Assembly (NCBI GenBank): GCA_030652335.1
Contig: JAUSAW010000015.1
Location: 62,001-126,000 of the forward strand
DNA: 64,000 nt
Direction: 5' to 3'
Source: Gammaproteobacteria bacterium
GTDB taxonomy: Bacteria > Pseudomonadota > Gammaproteobacteria > Francisellales > CACEW01
The first letter of the stretch is position 1; every line of letters begins with the position of its first letter. The notes below the pieces were generated by a model, which did no database searches, was not told where the DNA came from, and was given only the letters and a program-made list of their open reading frames with translations. Below, in pieces: positions 17,114-26,222 of this stretch. A program made the translations under genes and the position numbers.

Positions 17114-18145
17114 ATGGCGCAGGGCATGAAATTAAGAAATATAGGCAGCACTAAGGTTTCGGCAGAAGGTTTAGGCTGCATGGGAATGTCTGAATCCTAC
17201 GGGACTCCTGATCTTGAAGAAGCTCGCAGGACAATTAAGGCCGCTTATAGAGCTGGGATTAACTTCTTTGATACCGCTGATATTTATGCTTATGGCGACA
17301 ATGAAATTCTTGTAGCTGAAGCCCTAAAAGAATTTCCTCGCGATTCTTATTTTATTGCTACCAAAGGCGGAATTTTACGCGACAGAGTGGATCCTGCTTT
17401 GCGTGGTGTTGATAATAGCCCTATTTATATGATCTCTGCTGTTAATGCCAGCTTAGCTAGGCTAAAACTAGATTATATTGACCTTTATTATATCCACAGG
17501 ATAGCAAATGGTGGAAAAGAAATTGAATCCAGCATTGCCGCTCTTGCTGAGCTAGTTAAAGCAGGAAAAATACGTAATATCGGTCTATCTGAAGCGAATG
17601 AAGAAACCATTAGAAAAGCACATGCAATTCACCCGATAGCCGCAGTCCAAACTGAATATTCTTTATGGAGGCGAGACCCGGAGACTGATGGTGTTATGGA
17701 AACTTGCAGAGAACTAGGAATTACTTTTATCCCATACAGCCCGCTTGGTAGAGGATTTTTAACTGGAACAATTTACCCTGCAGAATTAGAAAAAGACGAT
17801 ATTAGAAAGGCACTGCCAAGGTTTCAAGGCGAGAACCTTAAACATAATATGGAAATTGTTAAAGGCGTTCAAAAAATGGCTACTGAAAAAGGCTGCACGC
17901 CTGCACAACTTGCCCTTGCCTGGGTGTTGGCTCAAGGCAACAACGTTATTCCAATTCCAGGCACTAAACGCGAAAAATATTTACTTGAAAATATAGCCGC
18001 CTTAGATATTGACCTTACAGACGAAGACTTGAATCGTCTTGATAGAATTGCACCTATTGGCTCAGCAAAAGGTACACGCTATACTTCTGCCTCTATGAAA
18101 GCCTTTGGGTTTGAAAACGACACTGATAATGCTGAGGAAAAATAG
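17114..18145 (+). CDS. Aldo/keto reductase
   Basis: This 343-residue protein has the AKR (beta/alpha)8-barrel signatures. The catalytic tetrad is visible as D53 and Y58 in FFDTADIYAYG, K84 in IATKGG and H128 in LYYIHR. IPYSPLGRGFL and the C-terminal IPIPGTKREKYLLENI (NADPH-binding) also fit. It reduces aldehydes or ketones with NADPH and resembles YajO/Tas-like or plant-type AKRs. A TTAGGAGCAACC site precedes the ATG. It stands alone, divergent from the repeat-protein gene. Substrate unknown. Confidence 0.92.
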   Translation: MAQGMKLRNIGSTKVSAEGLGCMGMSESYGTPDLEEARRTIKAAYRAGINFFDTADIYAYGDNEILVAEALKEFPRDSYFIATKGGILRDRVDPALRGVDNSPIYMISAVNASLARLKLDYIDLYYIHRIANGGKEIESSIAALAELVKAGKIRNIGLSEANEETIRKAHAIHPIAAVQTEYSLWRRDPETDGVMETCRELGITFIPYSPLGRGFLTGTIYPAELEKDDIRKALPRFQGENLKHNMEIVKGVQKMATEKGCTPAQLALAWVLAQGNNVIPIPGTKREKYLLENIAALDIDLTDEDLNRLDRIAPIGSAKGTRYTSASMKAFGFENDTDNAEEK

Positions 18146-18197
18146 TTTCTTAATGTTTAATTCAGATGAAATATCGGTTTAAATCTTACTTTGTAAT

Positions 18198-18566
18198 TTA
18201 ACCAGGCTTAACCTGCTCATAATTATTCCTTATTAAAGTACGAATCGCGGATTGTATAGCTGGTGGGGTTTCAATCTTTGGAATACCCAACTGTTTGGCT
18301 AATGCAAATTTTGCGGCGCCACTTAATAAATTGCTGTTTCCTTCGGCTATCAAAGCTAAAAGAACTTGCTCTAAATTGGAGACATTCCCCCATGTTTCTA
18401 CGTATTTTCTATCATCTGAAATTTCGGCTAGCAATTGATCTTTGGCTTCTTCAATCTAATATGGCACGAGCCAATTGTGTAACGTGCTGAAACTCCTCAA
18501 AAGCTTTCCACAGCAACTTAGGATTGGGGATGCACCCGTTTATTCTTTAATCATTTCAGCTAAATG
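18198..18566 (-). pseudogene. AAA+ ATPase relic (copy 2)
   Basis: The open part 18198-18434 reads AEISDDRKYVETWGNVSNLE and on through KQLGIPKIET and SAIRTLIRN, closely matching the C-terminal half of the ATPase at 10184-10963. Upstream, other frames still encode HLAEMIKE and KAFEEFQHVTQLARA-like text, with a deletion of about 15 codons and stops between. The very C-terminus is altered (NNYEQVKPG). The gene is plainly dead; a GC-rich hairpin repeat abuts its 5' side. Confidence 0.75.
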
Positions 18567-18573
18567 GGTTGGG

Positions 18574-18591
18574 TTCCCGCCTTCGCGGGAA
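18574..18591. repeat. Short palindromic intergenic repeat
   Basis: TTCCCGC and GCGGGAA flank a CTTC loop, followed by TGAC. Related GGGAATGAC text occurs at 52969-52977 and near 57665. It resembles the small dispersed palindromes common in bacterial intergenic DNA. Confidence 0.6.
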
Positions 18592-18654
18592 TGACATATG
18601 GGTGTAAGAATGGCACATTAGGGCATATTTCGAATCAATAGATAGTGCATCTAA

Positions 18655-19044
18655 TCAGGGGCTAGTATATCCGCCGCTTGAACGCGAAGAACTAGTATCT
18701 ACAGCTTCATCTGCGGCCTCACGTCGAGAACTGTGCCCTGCTTCACTCTGGCTCTGAATAGGCGTCGCTGAGCGGTACTCGGAACCTATAGCCGCTCTTG
18801 GCTCGGCTCTATTGAGGGACTTTTCTACTACTTTATCAGAAGCAGATCTCGATGGAACCGTGGCTACAACGCCAACTATAGGCCCCCGCCCTAAGCACTT
18901 AATCTCTTCCAGCAATCGCGTTTGTTGTTCACTTTGAAAAAGCACTTTAGCAACAAGATCTAGAAGCCTAGCTTCGCCACTGTCTGAAATATTACGCACC
19001 TGTGTAGCTCTCATTGCAATCGCTACTCTTCTAATACTAAACAT
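18655..19044 (-). CDS. Hypothetical protein, low complexity C-terminus
   Basis: This 129-residue frame starts after a GGAGCATGAAAT site. The first 55 residues are helical (LLDLVAKVLFQSEQQTRLLE looks like a short coiled coil). The last 60 are rich in Ser, Ala, Arg and Glu and are probably disordered. There is no signal peptide or membrane helix and the family is not recognised. It lies beside the AAA relic at the edge of the accessory region. Confidence 0.5.
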   Translation of the reverse strand: MFSIRRVAIAMRATQVRNISDSGEARLLDLVAKVLFQSEQQTRLLEEIKCLGRGPIVGVVATVPSRSASDKVVEKSLNRAEPRAAIGSEYRSATPIQSQSEAGHSSRREAADEAVDTSSSRSSGGYTSP

Positions 19045-19176
19045 TATTTCATGCTCCTATTCCATTCGAGTAAATTCTGATTCACTTTAAAATAAACCCA
19101 TACTGAAGTCATCTAGTTTTTACTTCAGCTTAGCAATATGCTATCCTAACAGCCTTTAATCTAACTGAAAAAGACC

Positions 19177-19710
19177 ATGCAGCAACAACACCTAGCTCTT
19201 AGCGTTATCGCGCCTGAAAAAACCGACTTGCTTAAGCAAATCGCTGAAATCTGCGCGCAATATCAATGCCAGATTACCGAGGCCCGCTTTAGTGCCAATG
19301 GCCAAAACCATATAATTATGATGTATATTGCCGGTAGTTGGAATGCGATTGCTAAGGTGGAAAGTCCATTGCTTGCCCTTGCCAGTCAGGAAAATGTATT
19401 TTTAAAGCTGACTCGCACCGAGATGCAAGCCGCACAACCTACCTTACTGCCTTATATCGTGCATATCACGTCGGTAAGCGCACCACAAACTCTTGATCAA
19501 CTCTTAGCTTTTTTTACCTCCAACCAAATTAAGCTCAATGATTTAGCCGTAACCCAATATTTAGCTAACCGCACTCAGGCAAAAATGCAAACTATCGTTA
19601 TGACAGTATTGATTCCAGTCGAAACGCATTTAGCCGATCTGCGCGAAAGCTTTATTATATTTTGTGATGAATATAATCTCGATGCCATTTTTGAACCCGA
19701 TCGTCTATAA
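19177..19710 (+). CDS. gcvR: GcvR-like ACT-domain regulator
   Basis: This 177-residue protein holds two ACT-type regions: about 6-80 (LALSVIAPEKTDLLKQIAEI) and about 92-170 (YIVHITSVSAPQTLDQLLAF). In Escherichia coli GcvR binds glycine and antagonises the activator GcvA of the glycine-cleavage operon. Placement nine bases upstream of a bcp-like peroxiredoxin gene reproduces the gcvR-bcp pair of other gammaproteobacteria. No gcvA or gcvTHP genes are in this window, so the target is not confirmed here. Confidence 0.82.
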   Translation: MQQQHLALSVIAPEKTDLLKQIAEICAQYQCQITEARFSANGQNHIIMMYIAGSWNAIAKVESPLLALASQENVFLKLTRTEMQAAQPTLLPYIVHITSVSAPQTLDQLLAFFTSNQIKLNDLAVTQYLANRTQAKMQTIVMTVLIPVETHLADLRESFIIFCDEYNLDAIFEPDRL

Positions 19711-19719
19711 GGCCATAAT

Positions 19720-20184
19720 ATGAGCATTAAAGTAGGCCAAGCCATTCCCGATTTTAGCTTTACAGCGACCAATCAATTAAGCGGTCAATTTTCTCAGTTC
19801 AAAGGTAAAAAAGTCGTCTTGTATTTTTACCCTAAAGATAACACGCCAGGTTGCACTATAGAATCCCAAGGCTTTCGCGATAATAATGCAGAATTTGAAG
19901 CCGCTAATACCATTATTCTTGGCATCTCTAAAGATAAGCTCACCTCACACGAAAAGTTTAAAGCCAATCAATGCATGCCCTTCGAATTAATTAACGATGA
20001 AGACACCAGCATATGCACCCTATTTGATGTGCTTAAAGACAAATCTATGTTTGGGGTAAAATATCGCGGCATTGAACGCAGCACTTTTTTAATCGATGAA
20101 CATGGCATCCTGCGCCAAGAATGGCGCAAGGTAAAAGTGTTTGGGCATGTTAAAGCGGTTTTGGAAGCAGCCAAAGCTATTTAA
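19720..20184 (+). CDS. bcp: Peroxiredoxin, Bcp/PrxQ family
   Basis: This 154-residue thioredoxin-fold peroxidase reduces hydrogen and organic peroxides. The peroxidatic cysteine is C45 in KDNTPGCTIESQGFRD. The position five residues later, where E. coli Bcp has its resolving cysteine, is Gln here, so this copy must act as a 1-Cys enzyme or use another cysteine (candidates in NQCMPF and TSICTLF). It is co-transcribed with gcvR. Its last eight bases overlap the end of the convergent glycosylase gene. Confidence 0.93.
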   Translation: MSIKVGQAIPDFSFTATNQLSGQFSQFKGKKVVLYFYPKDNTPGCTIESQGFRDNNAEFEAANTIILGISKDKLTSHEKFKANQCMPFELINDEDTSICTLFDVLKDKSMFGVKYRGIERSTFLIDEHGILRQEWRKVKVFGHVKAVLEAAKAI

Positions 20185-20839
20185 GTTCGTGCAAGACATA
20201 CTCTAAACCTTGCTTAAAGCCCTTCTTGCCATAAGGCGGATGCGTGCAATGCAAAGCCTGATCGTAATCGATGTATCGATACAATAAATGTTCATCTCGC
20301 CCCAGTGGAATTCCTAAGCGTCTAGCTTGAATAATCCTAGTTGCTCGATAACCAACATCCTCAAAATAAAACTGCTCAGGGTCAAAATTTTGCTTATCCC
20401 ACTCAGGAACTTTTAGCCCCAATGATTTACATAATAAGGTCTGCCCCGAACACAGCTTATCAGGCTCTCTAAGCCTATTGCCTGGCAATGGGTTTAAACT
20501 ATGCATAAGCTCAATCATATTGCCGGGAGTATTCTCATCGATATAAGGCCTGGCCGATTTAATTAAACAGGCGTTCCCTTCGCCATGACAGCTTATATTA
20601 AGCGAATCCCCGCCCCTGGCGTAATACATATAGATAGTACCTGCCGGCATAAACAAGGCTTTACGCTTTTCGGTAAAGCCCAGCGAGGAATGAGAGCCTT
20701 TATCATGGATATAATAAGCTTCGGTTTCGATAATGCTAGCCGATAACCATATATCGCCATGCTTTACTCTAATCACTTTGCCCAACAGATCTTTGGCAAC
20801 TTCCTGAGGATCTCTATCAAAAAAATTTTGAGTCAGCAT
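20177..20839 (-). CDS. DNA-3-methyladenine glycosylase (AAG/MPG family)
   Basis: This 220-residue enzyme excises alkylated purines in base-excision repair. Family hallmarks are FFDRDPQEVAKDLLGK at the start, IIETEAYYIHDKGSHSS, whose glutamate is the catalytic base, PAGTIYMYYARGG, and the C-terminal G-I-P-L-G. It is a monocistronic minus-strand gene that converges on bcp with an 8-base overlap. No sign of damage. Confidence 0.93.
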   Translation of the reverse strand: MLTQNFFDRDPQEVAKDLLGKVIRVKHGDIWLSASIIETEAYYIHDKGSHSSLGFTEKRKALFMPAGTIYMYYARGGDSLNISCHGEGNACLIKSARPYIDENTPGNMIELMHSLNPLPGNRLREPDKLCSGQTLLCKSLGLKVPEWDKQNFDPEQFYFEDVGYRATRIIQARRLGIPLGRDEHLLYRYIDYDQALHCTHPPYGKKGFKQGLEYVLHELK

Positions 20840-20906
20840 ACTGCCCCACCAGCTTATTATGATAAAATGATAAACTTATTTGAATTTTATAACGAGTCGA
20901 GTATTT

Positions 20907-21431
20907 ATGAAACGTAGTTTAGATGAAAATGGCGAAGAGCCGAAAAGCAAATCGCAATTTAAGCGTGAAGCACAGGGTTTCGATGATTTGGGTAAAGAAC
21001 TCGTTAGCTTAAGCGAAAGGCAAGTTAGCAAGATGCAGATGCCCGATCATGTCAAAACCGCGGTACTGGCAGGACAAACCATGCAACGCGAAGCTTATCG
21101 CCGCCAGCTTCAATTTATCGGCAAATTATTGCGTAAGATCGATACCACCGAAATACTGGCTGAATTAGCCCGAATTCAAAACCGCTCGGTGGAAACCAAT
21201 GCCTTTTTCCAGAGCATAGAACGCTGGCGAGATCGTTTGATAGCGACCGATGAAGAACTGTTTGAGCAGTTAATCGTCGATTACCCGCATACCGATCGCC
21301 AACAACTTCATCAATTAATTCGCAATGCTCAAAAAGAAACCTCTTTAGAAAAATCTTCAGGCGCCAGCAAGGCTTTATTTCGCTATTTGCGAGAGCTCAC
21401 CGAGTTCACACCTGATGAGGACGATAATTAA
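20907..21431 (+). CDS. darP: Ribosome biogenesis factor DarP (YjgA, DUF615)
   Basis: ATG 20907 gives 174 residues. The frame could begin at TTG 20880, but MKRSLDENGEEPKSKSQFKR is the expected N-terminus. Family strings include EAQGFDDLGKELVSLSERQ, IQFIGKL-like QLQFIGKLLRKID and the C-terminal FRYLRELTEF. DarP joins late 50S ribosomal assembly in E. coli. It overlaps the convergent TSUP transporter gene by four bases. Confidence 0.9.
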   Translation: MKRSLDENGEEPKSKSQFKREAQGFDDLGKELVSLSERQVSKMQMPDHVKTAVLAGQTMQREAYRRQLQFIGKLLRKIDTTEILAELARIQNRSVETNAFFQSIERWRDRLIATDEELFEQLIVDYPHTDRQQLHQLIRNAQKETSLEKSSGASKALFRYLRELTEFTPDEDDN

Positions 21432-22240
21432 TAGATAGCGGATACTAGCAACACTAGCAATAATACAACGTAACTGCTTGCTATGACTCTATCAGATAAA
21501 ACATGCGCAAGGCGAATACCAATCGGTGCGCCTAGTACAGCACCCAATGAAATACATATAAATGCCGGCATATAAACATAGCCCCAACATGAACTGGGTA
21601 AGGCGATAGTCGATTTAATAGCAAACATATAGCCAAGCGTACCAAATAGAGAGACGGCTGGCACCAATGAAACGCTTAAGCTCGTGGCATTAAGCATAGG
21701 CATCTTGGCGTTACGCAAATAGGGTACGGTCATAATGCTACCGCCCACTCCGATGAGTACCGATATAAAACCGACTAGTGAACAGACTACCGCATTATGC
21801 GTAAAAGTGGGATGGATAAAATCGTGCATACTATAATTCTTAAAGAAATCTATCTTCAGCACCTTTAGTATAATGGCGCCTAATAAAACGGTAACCAGTA
21901 GATCATGTAAAACAATCACGCCTATTCTGCTTCCTAGCATACTTCCGACAAAAGCCCCTACGGCCACCCATGGCAACATCTTCTTTAGCTCAGGGATAAG
22001 AATATCCCCTTTTTTGTAATGCCAATAAATAGAGTTCGAGGTGATCAGTAGCATGGTCAGCAGTGACGTGGCAACTGCCACATGCATTTGCAGCCTGTCC
22101 GGCAAATCCAAGTTCGAAAAATAACGATAGAGCAGCGGCACTATTATAACGCCTCCGCCAATCCCAAACAGGGCCGAAAACATGCCGGTTATAAGACCAA
22201 CGATAAGAAATAACACGATGATTAACTGTGCATCAATCAT
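21428..22240 (-). CDS. TSUP-family membrane transporter (TauE/SafE)
   Basis: This is a protein of about 270 residues with eight hydrophobic helices and the duplicated TSUP signature: GMFSALFGIGGGVIIVPLL near the start and VGFISVLIGVGGSIMTVPYL in the middle. TSUP proteins export sulfite, sulfoacetate or other small anions. I chose ATG 22240 (MIDAQLII), which overlaps the end of the ClC gene as ATGATTGA; the longer frame starts at 22255. The overlap implies coupled translation with the chloride channel gene. Substrate not predictable. Confidence 0.9.
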   Translation of the reverse strand: MIDAQLIIVLFLIVGLITGMFSALFGIGGGVIIVPLLYRYFSNLDLPDRLQMHVAVATSLLTMLLITSNSIYWHYKKGDILIPELKKMLPWVAVGAFVGSMLGSRIGVIVLHDLLVTVLLGAIILKVLKIDFFKNYSMHDFIHPTFTHNAVVCSLVGFISVLIGVGGSIMTVPYLRNAKMPMLNATSLSVSLVPAVSLFGTLGYMFAIKSTIALPSSCWGYVYMPAFICISLGAVLGAPIGIRLAHVLSDRVIASSYVVLLLVLLVSAIY

Positions 22241-23591
22241 CGTCTTCTTCAACACTCGCTATGGGTTTATCCGCTTTTAATACCGAAATATACCGCTGGG
22301 CCAATACCGCATATAAAGGTTCTCGGCAAATCGCCTTTGAAACCGCCGTAGCAATCAATGAACTCAACATAATAGGCAATACCATATTGCTGGTCGCGCT
22401 ATCAGTCATTTCTAATACGATGACAAAAGCGGTAATCGGGCTTTGCACGACTCCTGAAAAGTAAGCTACGGTACAAAGCAGAACCACAGCATCATGCAAG
22501 CGAGGATCGAATAAATAAGAAAAAATTTGCCCAATACCGGCACCTGCTGAGAGGGAGGGTGCAAATATACCGCCCGGTATGCCACTTAAATAAGTGAGGA
22601 GAGTAGCCAGCATTTTTAAGGGGCCATAGATATCTAAGTTTTGGTTAACGCCTATATTGTTGGTAATAATATCTTTTGCCGCACCATAACCTGAACCATA
22701 AGTCATGCCATTGGATAGCAATCCAACCAAGGCTACTGATAACCCTAATAAACCTGCCACCCACAAAGGGTTGGTCTTAACCACAGATTTCATCAGACCT
22801 GAAATTTTGATTAATAATAGGCTAAAAAATCCGCCTAAGGCGCCGGCTACGATCGACACTACGATAATAGGCAAGGAGCCGCCGTGAATAATATCGAGAG
22901 TGGCCGAGCTGCTACCGAAATAGCTATAATTACCCATAATCGATTGAGCGACGATACCGCATAACACTACGGTGGTAATAATAGTACCGCTTACGCCCTT
23001 CTCGAAGGATCCGCTTAGCTCTTCGATGGCAAATACGATTCCTGCTAATGGGGCATTAAATGCAGCCGCAATACCAGCCGCGCCTCCCGCGAGCAATAAG
23101 CCTTTTTCGGTATCATGTCGATTAAAGGTGCCCCACCTTCCTAATGAATGCATTAAAGAGGCGGCAAGCTGAATGGTAGGTCCCTCTCGCCCTAAAGAGC
23201 CCCCACTCATAAAACCCATCATGGTTAAAAAGAATTTACCGAAGGCTATTTTTAAAGAGACCAAGCGCTTACGCGAGGACATACTATTCAGCTGTAAGGC
23301 GGCGATGACTTGAGGAATACCACTGCCTTCCGAGCCTTGGAAAAAATTTCGCATAATATAAACGATCAGCATAAAACCCAATGGCGTAATAAATAATGGC
23401 CAAAAGGGATGACTAGCAGCTAGTTGTAAAAAGCGAATATTTAATTTGTCACACAGTGCGGCGAATAGCACACAAATAAGGCCCGTCGTTAATCCGCCAC
23501 CCCAGAATAAAACACGGCGACGCCACTGACTGATCGATAACATTCGCATCGATTCATTCAGCAACTTGTCGTTGTTAAAGAATAGTTTCAT
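22233..23591 (-). CDS. ClC-family chloride channel/transporter
   Basis: This 452-residue membrane protein carries the three ClC selectivity motifs: GSGIP (89-93), GREGP (134-138, with the gating glutamate E136) and GGIFAPSL in the C-terminal half. The alpha-helical ClC core is complete and there are no CBS domains after it, as in bacterial ClcA. Bacterial members are usually 2Cl-/H+ exchangers that help in acid stress. The start is 156 bases from the divergent small secreted gene. Confidence 0.93.
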   Translation of the reverse strand: MKLFFNNDKLLNESMRMLSISQWRRRVLFWGGGLTTGLICVLFAALCDKLNIRFLQLAASHPFWPLFITPLGFMLIVYIMRNFFQGSEGSGIPQVIAALQLNSMSSRKRLVSLKIAFGKFFLTMMGFMSGGSLGREGPTIQLAASLMHSLGRWGTFNRHDTEKGLLLAGGAAGIAAAFNAPLAGIVFAIEELSGSFEKGVSGTIITTVVLCGIVAQSIMGNYSYFGSSSATLDIIHGGSLPIIVVSIVAGALGGFFSLLLIKISGLMKSVVKTNPLWVAGLLGLSVALVGLLSNGMTYGSGYGAAKDIITNNIGVNQNLDIYGPLKMLATLLTYLSGIPGGIFAPSLSAGAGIGQIFSYLFDPRLHDAVVLLCTVAYFSGVVQSPITAFVIVLEMTDSATSNMVLPIMLSSLIATAVSKAICREPLYAVLAQRYISVLKADKPIASVEEDDD

Positions 23592-23747
23592 TAGGGAGCC
23601 TGTGTGCTAACAGATTGCATTGTAGCAGTTTTTATTCATTTTGATGATAATTTATTGGAATTAATTTTGAGCTGAATTGTGGTAGCTTAGGCGCTCATTT
23701 TTAACTAGAATGAATTCATAATACTATTTACATAAAGAGATTATCTG

Positions 23748-23981
23748 ATGAAAAAAATAATTTTAGCTATTATTTGCATGATGATTATTAGCCCTGCCCT
23801 AGCGGCAACTCCGAGCAATACAAGGAGCAATAGCAATAGTAATGCTGGCTTCGAACAAGCCGCTGGAGCTATTGGTATTGGCGCTCAAACCTATAATCCG
23901 CACCTTTCCGCTTCTTCAATTAAGACCGCACCCAACGATGATGCCGACGATATCATTCAAAATGGCATTAGCAGCTCCTAA
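23748..23981 (+). CDS. Small secreted protein
   Basis: This 77-residue protein has a clear signal peptide (MKKIILAIICMMIISPALA, cleavage likely after ALA at about residue 19) and a Ser/Asn-rich, probably disordered mature part. Its signal peptide resembles that of the beta-barrel protein at 24746 (ISPAL). The gene is the first of three plus-strand envelope-type genes. Function unknown. Confidence 0.65.
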   Translation: MKKIILAIICMMIISPALAATPSNTRSNSNSNAGFEQAAGAIGIGAQTYNPHLSASSIKTAPNDDADDIIQNGISSS

Positions 23982-24071
23982 GTCGACGTCCAAAATTTAA
24001 TCCATTTTTTCTCTTTATTTCAGCAAACACTTGAGATATGGTAAGCCCGTACTCAATTAAGGAGATTAAAA

Positions 24072-24620
24072 ATGTTCAGTAAATTCGTTAAATTCGTTGA
24101 AACAAATAATTTGTTACAAATCGCCGGTGGCGCAATCACGGGTTACGGGATAAGCCAAGCTCTGCCGAATCAATTTTTTGGTGAAGATAGCTCAATGGAG
24201 CACACCTATGCCGGTTATCTACAAGAAATTCTTCTTCCATTGGCAGGCGCCTGCATTATGTACGGCATAGCTGAAACAGAAGTGGGTCGTAAAGTATCTT
24301 CATGGACAACCTATGTAGCAGAGGCGGTTCAAGGAGTTGCCGTTACAGGCGCAGGCATTTTATTAGGCGCGGCAGCCAAACAGAACATCGATATTTTTAA
24401 AGATGAAACCTATAATACCGCCGCCGCTTGGAGCATAGCTGGCATTACAATGGCAACTGGAGTGTATGTAGCAATAAAACCTGCTATTAATACCTATAAA
24501 GGCCCACGAGATGCGATGGCATTTGGTAGAAGACCAGGTGGTGATGAGACTGTTGTAGTCAACCCTATGGATATTTATTATGCACCCTTAAGGGCACAGA
24601 GGTCAGTAAATCCTGATTAG
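24072..24620 (+). CDS. Hypothetical membrane protein
   Basis: This 182-residue protein has an AAGGAG ribosome-binding site and three or four moderately hydrophobic glycine/alanine-rich helices (about 17-35, 50-66, 83-102 and 117-135), then a polar tail (MAFGRRPGGDETVVV). There is no signal peptide and the family is not recognised. A terminator follows directly, so it ends a transcription unit. Confidence 0.65.
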   Translation: MFSKFVKFVETNNLLQIAGGAITGYGISQALPNQFFGEDSSMEHTYAGYLQEILLPLAGACIMYGIAETEVGRKVSSWTTYVAEAVQGVAVTGAGILLGAAAKQNIDIFKDETYNTAAAWSIAGITMATGVYVAIKPAINTYKGPRDAMAFGRRPGGDETVVVNPMDIYYAPLRAQRSVNPD

Positions 24621-24635
24621 GCATATTTTTTAGTG

Positions 24636-24662
24636 AAAAAGCCGCGTAAAGCGGTTTTTTTT
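24636..24662 (+). terminator. Rho-independent terminator
   Basis: An A-run plus CCGC, a 5-base loop, GCGG and eight Ts lie 16 bases after the stop of 24072-24620. Confidence 0.85.
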
Positions 24663-24745
24663 CAATCTAATTAAAATATTTATTTATAAAGCTTCAATTG
24701 TCTACTATAAATACTATTAGTTTATTCTAATTGAAGGACACGAAT

Positions 24746-26140
24746 ATGCGTTTGAGCTTAATTACTTTAGCAATCAGTCTAGCAATAATAAGTCCAGCTC
24801 TAAGCTACGCCGACAATAGCATAGGCGATGCCACTGCGACTAATCCTGAGCTTGCCAGCTATCAAAGCTCTTCTCTTAATCCCGCTCCTGCCACGCAGTA
24901 TGGGGCTAAATCCAAAACTACCCAGCTCGATAATACCATTATCAATCAAACGGTAGACCAAACCTTTAGTAATGTAGGGGATGGTTGGGCGGTGGGTGGT
25001 CAAATTGGCTCGAGTGCAGGTCTTATTAATAGAGATATAAATGTCACTAGAAAAGATACCACTACTTTCGGCTCACAGGGTCTAACAGTCGGAGCCCATG
25101 TTGATCATGGCGTGACTTATGCCAATAATTTTTATTTAGGTGAAGAGCTATACGCTAGTACAGGAAACTCAAGGACAGGATACAAAATAAGTAATAATAC
25201 AAATACATATAATACTAAAATTGGCCGTAGCGTCGGCTTTGATATCTTACCCGGCTACCAAATTAGCCCCAGCAGTTTATTTTATGCAAAACTCGGGTTA
25301 AGCCTGGCAAGGTTAACACTCAATTCCACTTACCCTAATGGGGCTGGCGATTTAAACTCAAATAGCCCTGGAGTAGACTTAGGGGTAGGCTTAAGAAAAG
25401 CCTTGACTCAGAACCTATCCCTGGCACTTGAATATGATTGGATTGCCTATAATGCTAAATTCAACCAACTTTCTGGCGGTTACAATACTACTACACGATT
25501 TGTTCAAAGCTTATTTTCGCTTAGCTTAAACTATCAATTCGATAATATGGACCCAAATAATACAGGCGGCCGCCCCGCTTTAGCATTTGATAGTCCATAC
25601 GCTGGTGCCACTCTAGGTGTAAAAAGTCAAGTTATGCAAAATCAGGCAACAAGTCCAGGGCTAATTAGAACCGTCTCAGTGGGCAGCGAAAGTTTTTCTG
25701 AACGGCTAAAACTAGGCTATGGGCATCAATTTAACGCTTGGTTTTATTTAGGCGGGGAAGCCTTAGCCGAGTTCAATAATCACCTTAGCCCACAACAACT
25801 AGGCATAAGTTATAATCAAGAAGGAGATAGCCTAGGCTTAAGCTTAATGCCTGGCTATATCTTAAACCAAAGCAATTTATTATTTAGCAGAGTCGGCCTA
25901 ATCCGCACCAAATTTACAGGAACATTTAATGACGGTGATGGAACCAATTACAATAGCACTGAAACCGGCATGACGTTAGGTGTGGGCTATGAAACGGCTT
26001 TGACTCAGTTCTTAAGCTTGGTAGCGGAATATGATTATACTTTTTATCAAACAATACATGTGTTCATTAGCCCTACGAACGCTATAACTTATAAGCCTGT
26101 CGATCAGTTATTTAGCATTGGCTTAAACTATCGATTTTAA
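24746..26140 (+). CDS. Outer-membrane protein with two beta-barrel domains in tandem
   Basis: ATG 24746 follows AAGGA and gives 464 residues; the TTG at 24731 is less likely. A signal peptide covers about 1-22 (ITLAISLAIISPALSYA). Two opacity/OmpA-like barrel domains follow. Domain 1 ends FSLSLNYQF and domain 2 ends FSIGLNYRF; both have an F-Y-L-G-E or F-Y-L-G-G strand, an LMPGY- or LPGY-type strand, a GVGL/GVGY strand with ALTQ, and EYD. The terminal phenylalanine is the usual BAM recognition signal. Single barrels of this type are about 200 residues, so this looks like an in-frame duplication. Terminators flank it. Confidence 0.85.
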   Translation: MRLSLITLAISLAIISPALSYADNSIGDATATNPELASYQSSSLNPAPATQYGAKSKTTQLDNTIINQTVDQTFSNVGDGWAVGGQIGSSAGLINRDINVTRKDTTTFGSQGLTVGAHVDHGVTYANNFYLGEELYASTGNSRTGYKISNNTNTYNTKIGRSVGFDILPGYQISPSSLFYAKLGLSLARLTLNSTYPNGAGDLNSNSPGVDLGVGLRKALTQNLSLALEYDWIAYNAKFNQLSGGYNTTTRFVQSLFSLSLNYQFDNMDPNNTGGRPALAFDSPYAGATLGVKSQVMQNQATSPGLIRTVSVGSESFSERLKLGYGHQFNAWFYLGGEALAEFNNHLSPQQLGISYNQEGDSLGLSLMPGYILNQSNLLFSRVGLIRTKFTGTFNDGDGTNYNSTETGMTLGVGYETALTQFLSLVAEYDYTFYQTIHVFISPTNAITYKPVDQLFSIGLNYRF

Positions 26141-26150
26141 ACTTTCTGTC

Positions 26151-26206
26151 AAAAAAAGCCCGCTAAGTATGTATGAAAACACTTTCTTACTTAGCGGGCT
26201 TTTTTA
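26151..26206. terminator. Bidirectional terminator between the barrel gene and lpdA
   Basis: The arms AAAAAAAGCCCGCTAAGTA and TACTTAGCGGGCTTTTTT flank an 18-base loop. It serves both the plus-strand barrel gene and the minus-strand lpdA gene. Confidence 0.88.
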
Positions 26207-26222
26207 TTGACTGACAATTGTA

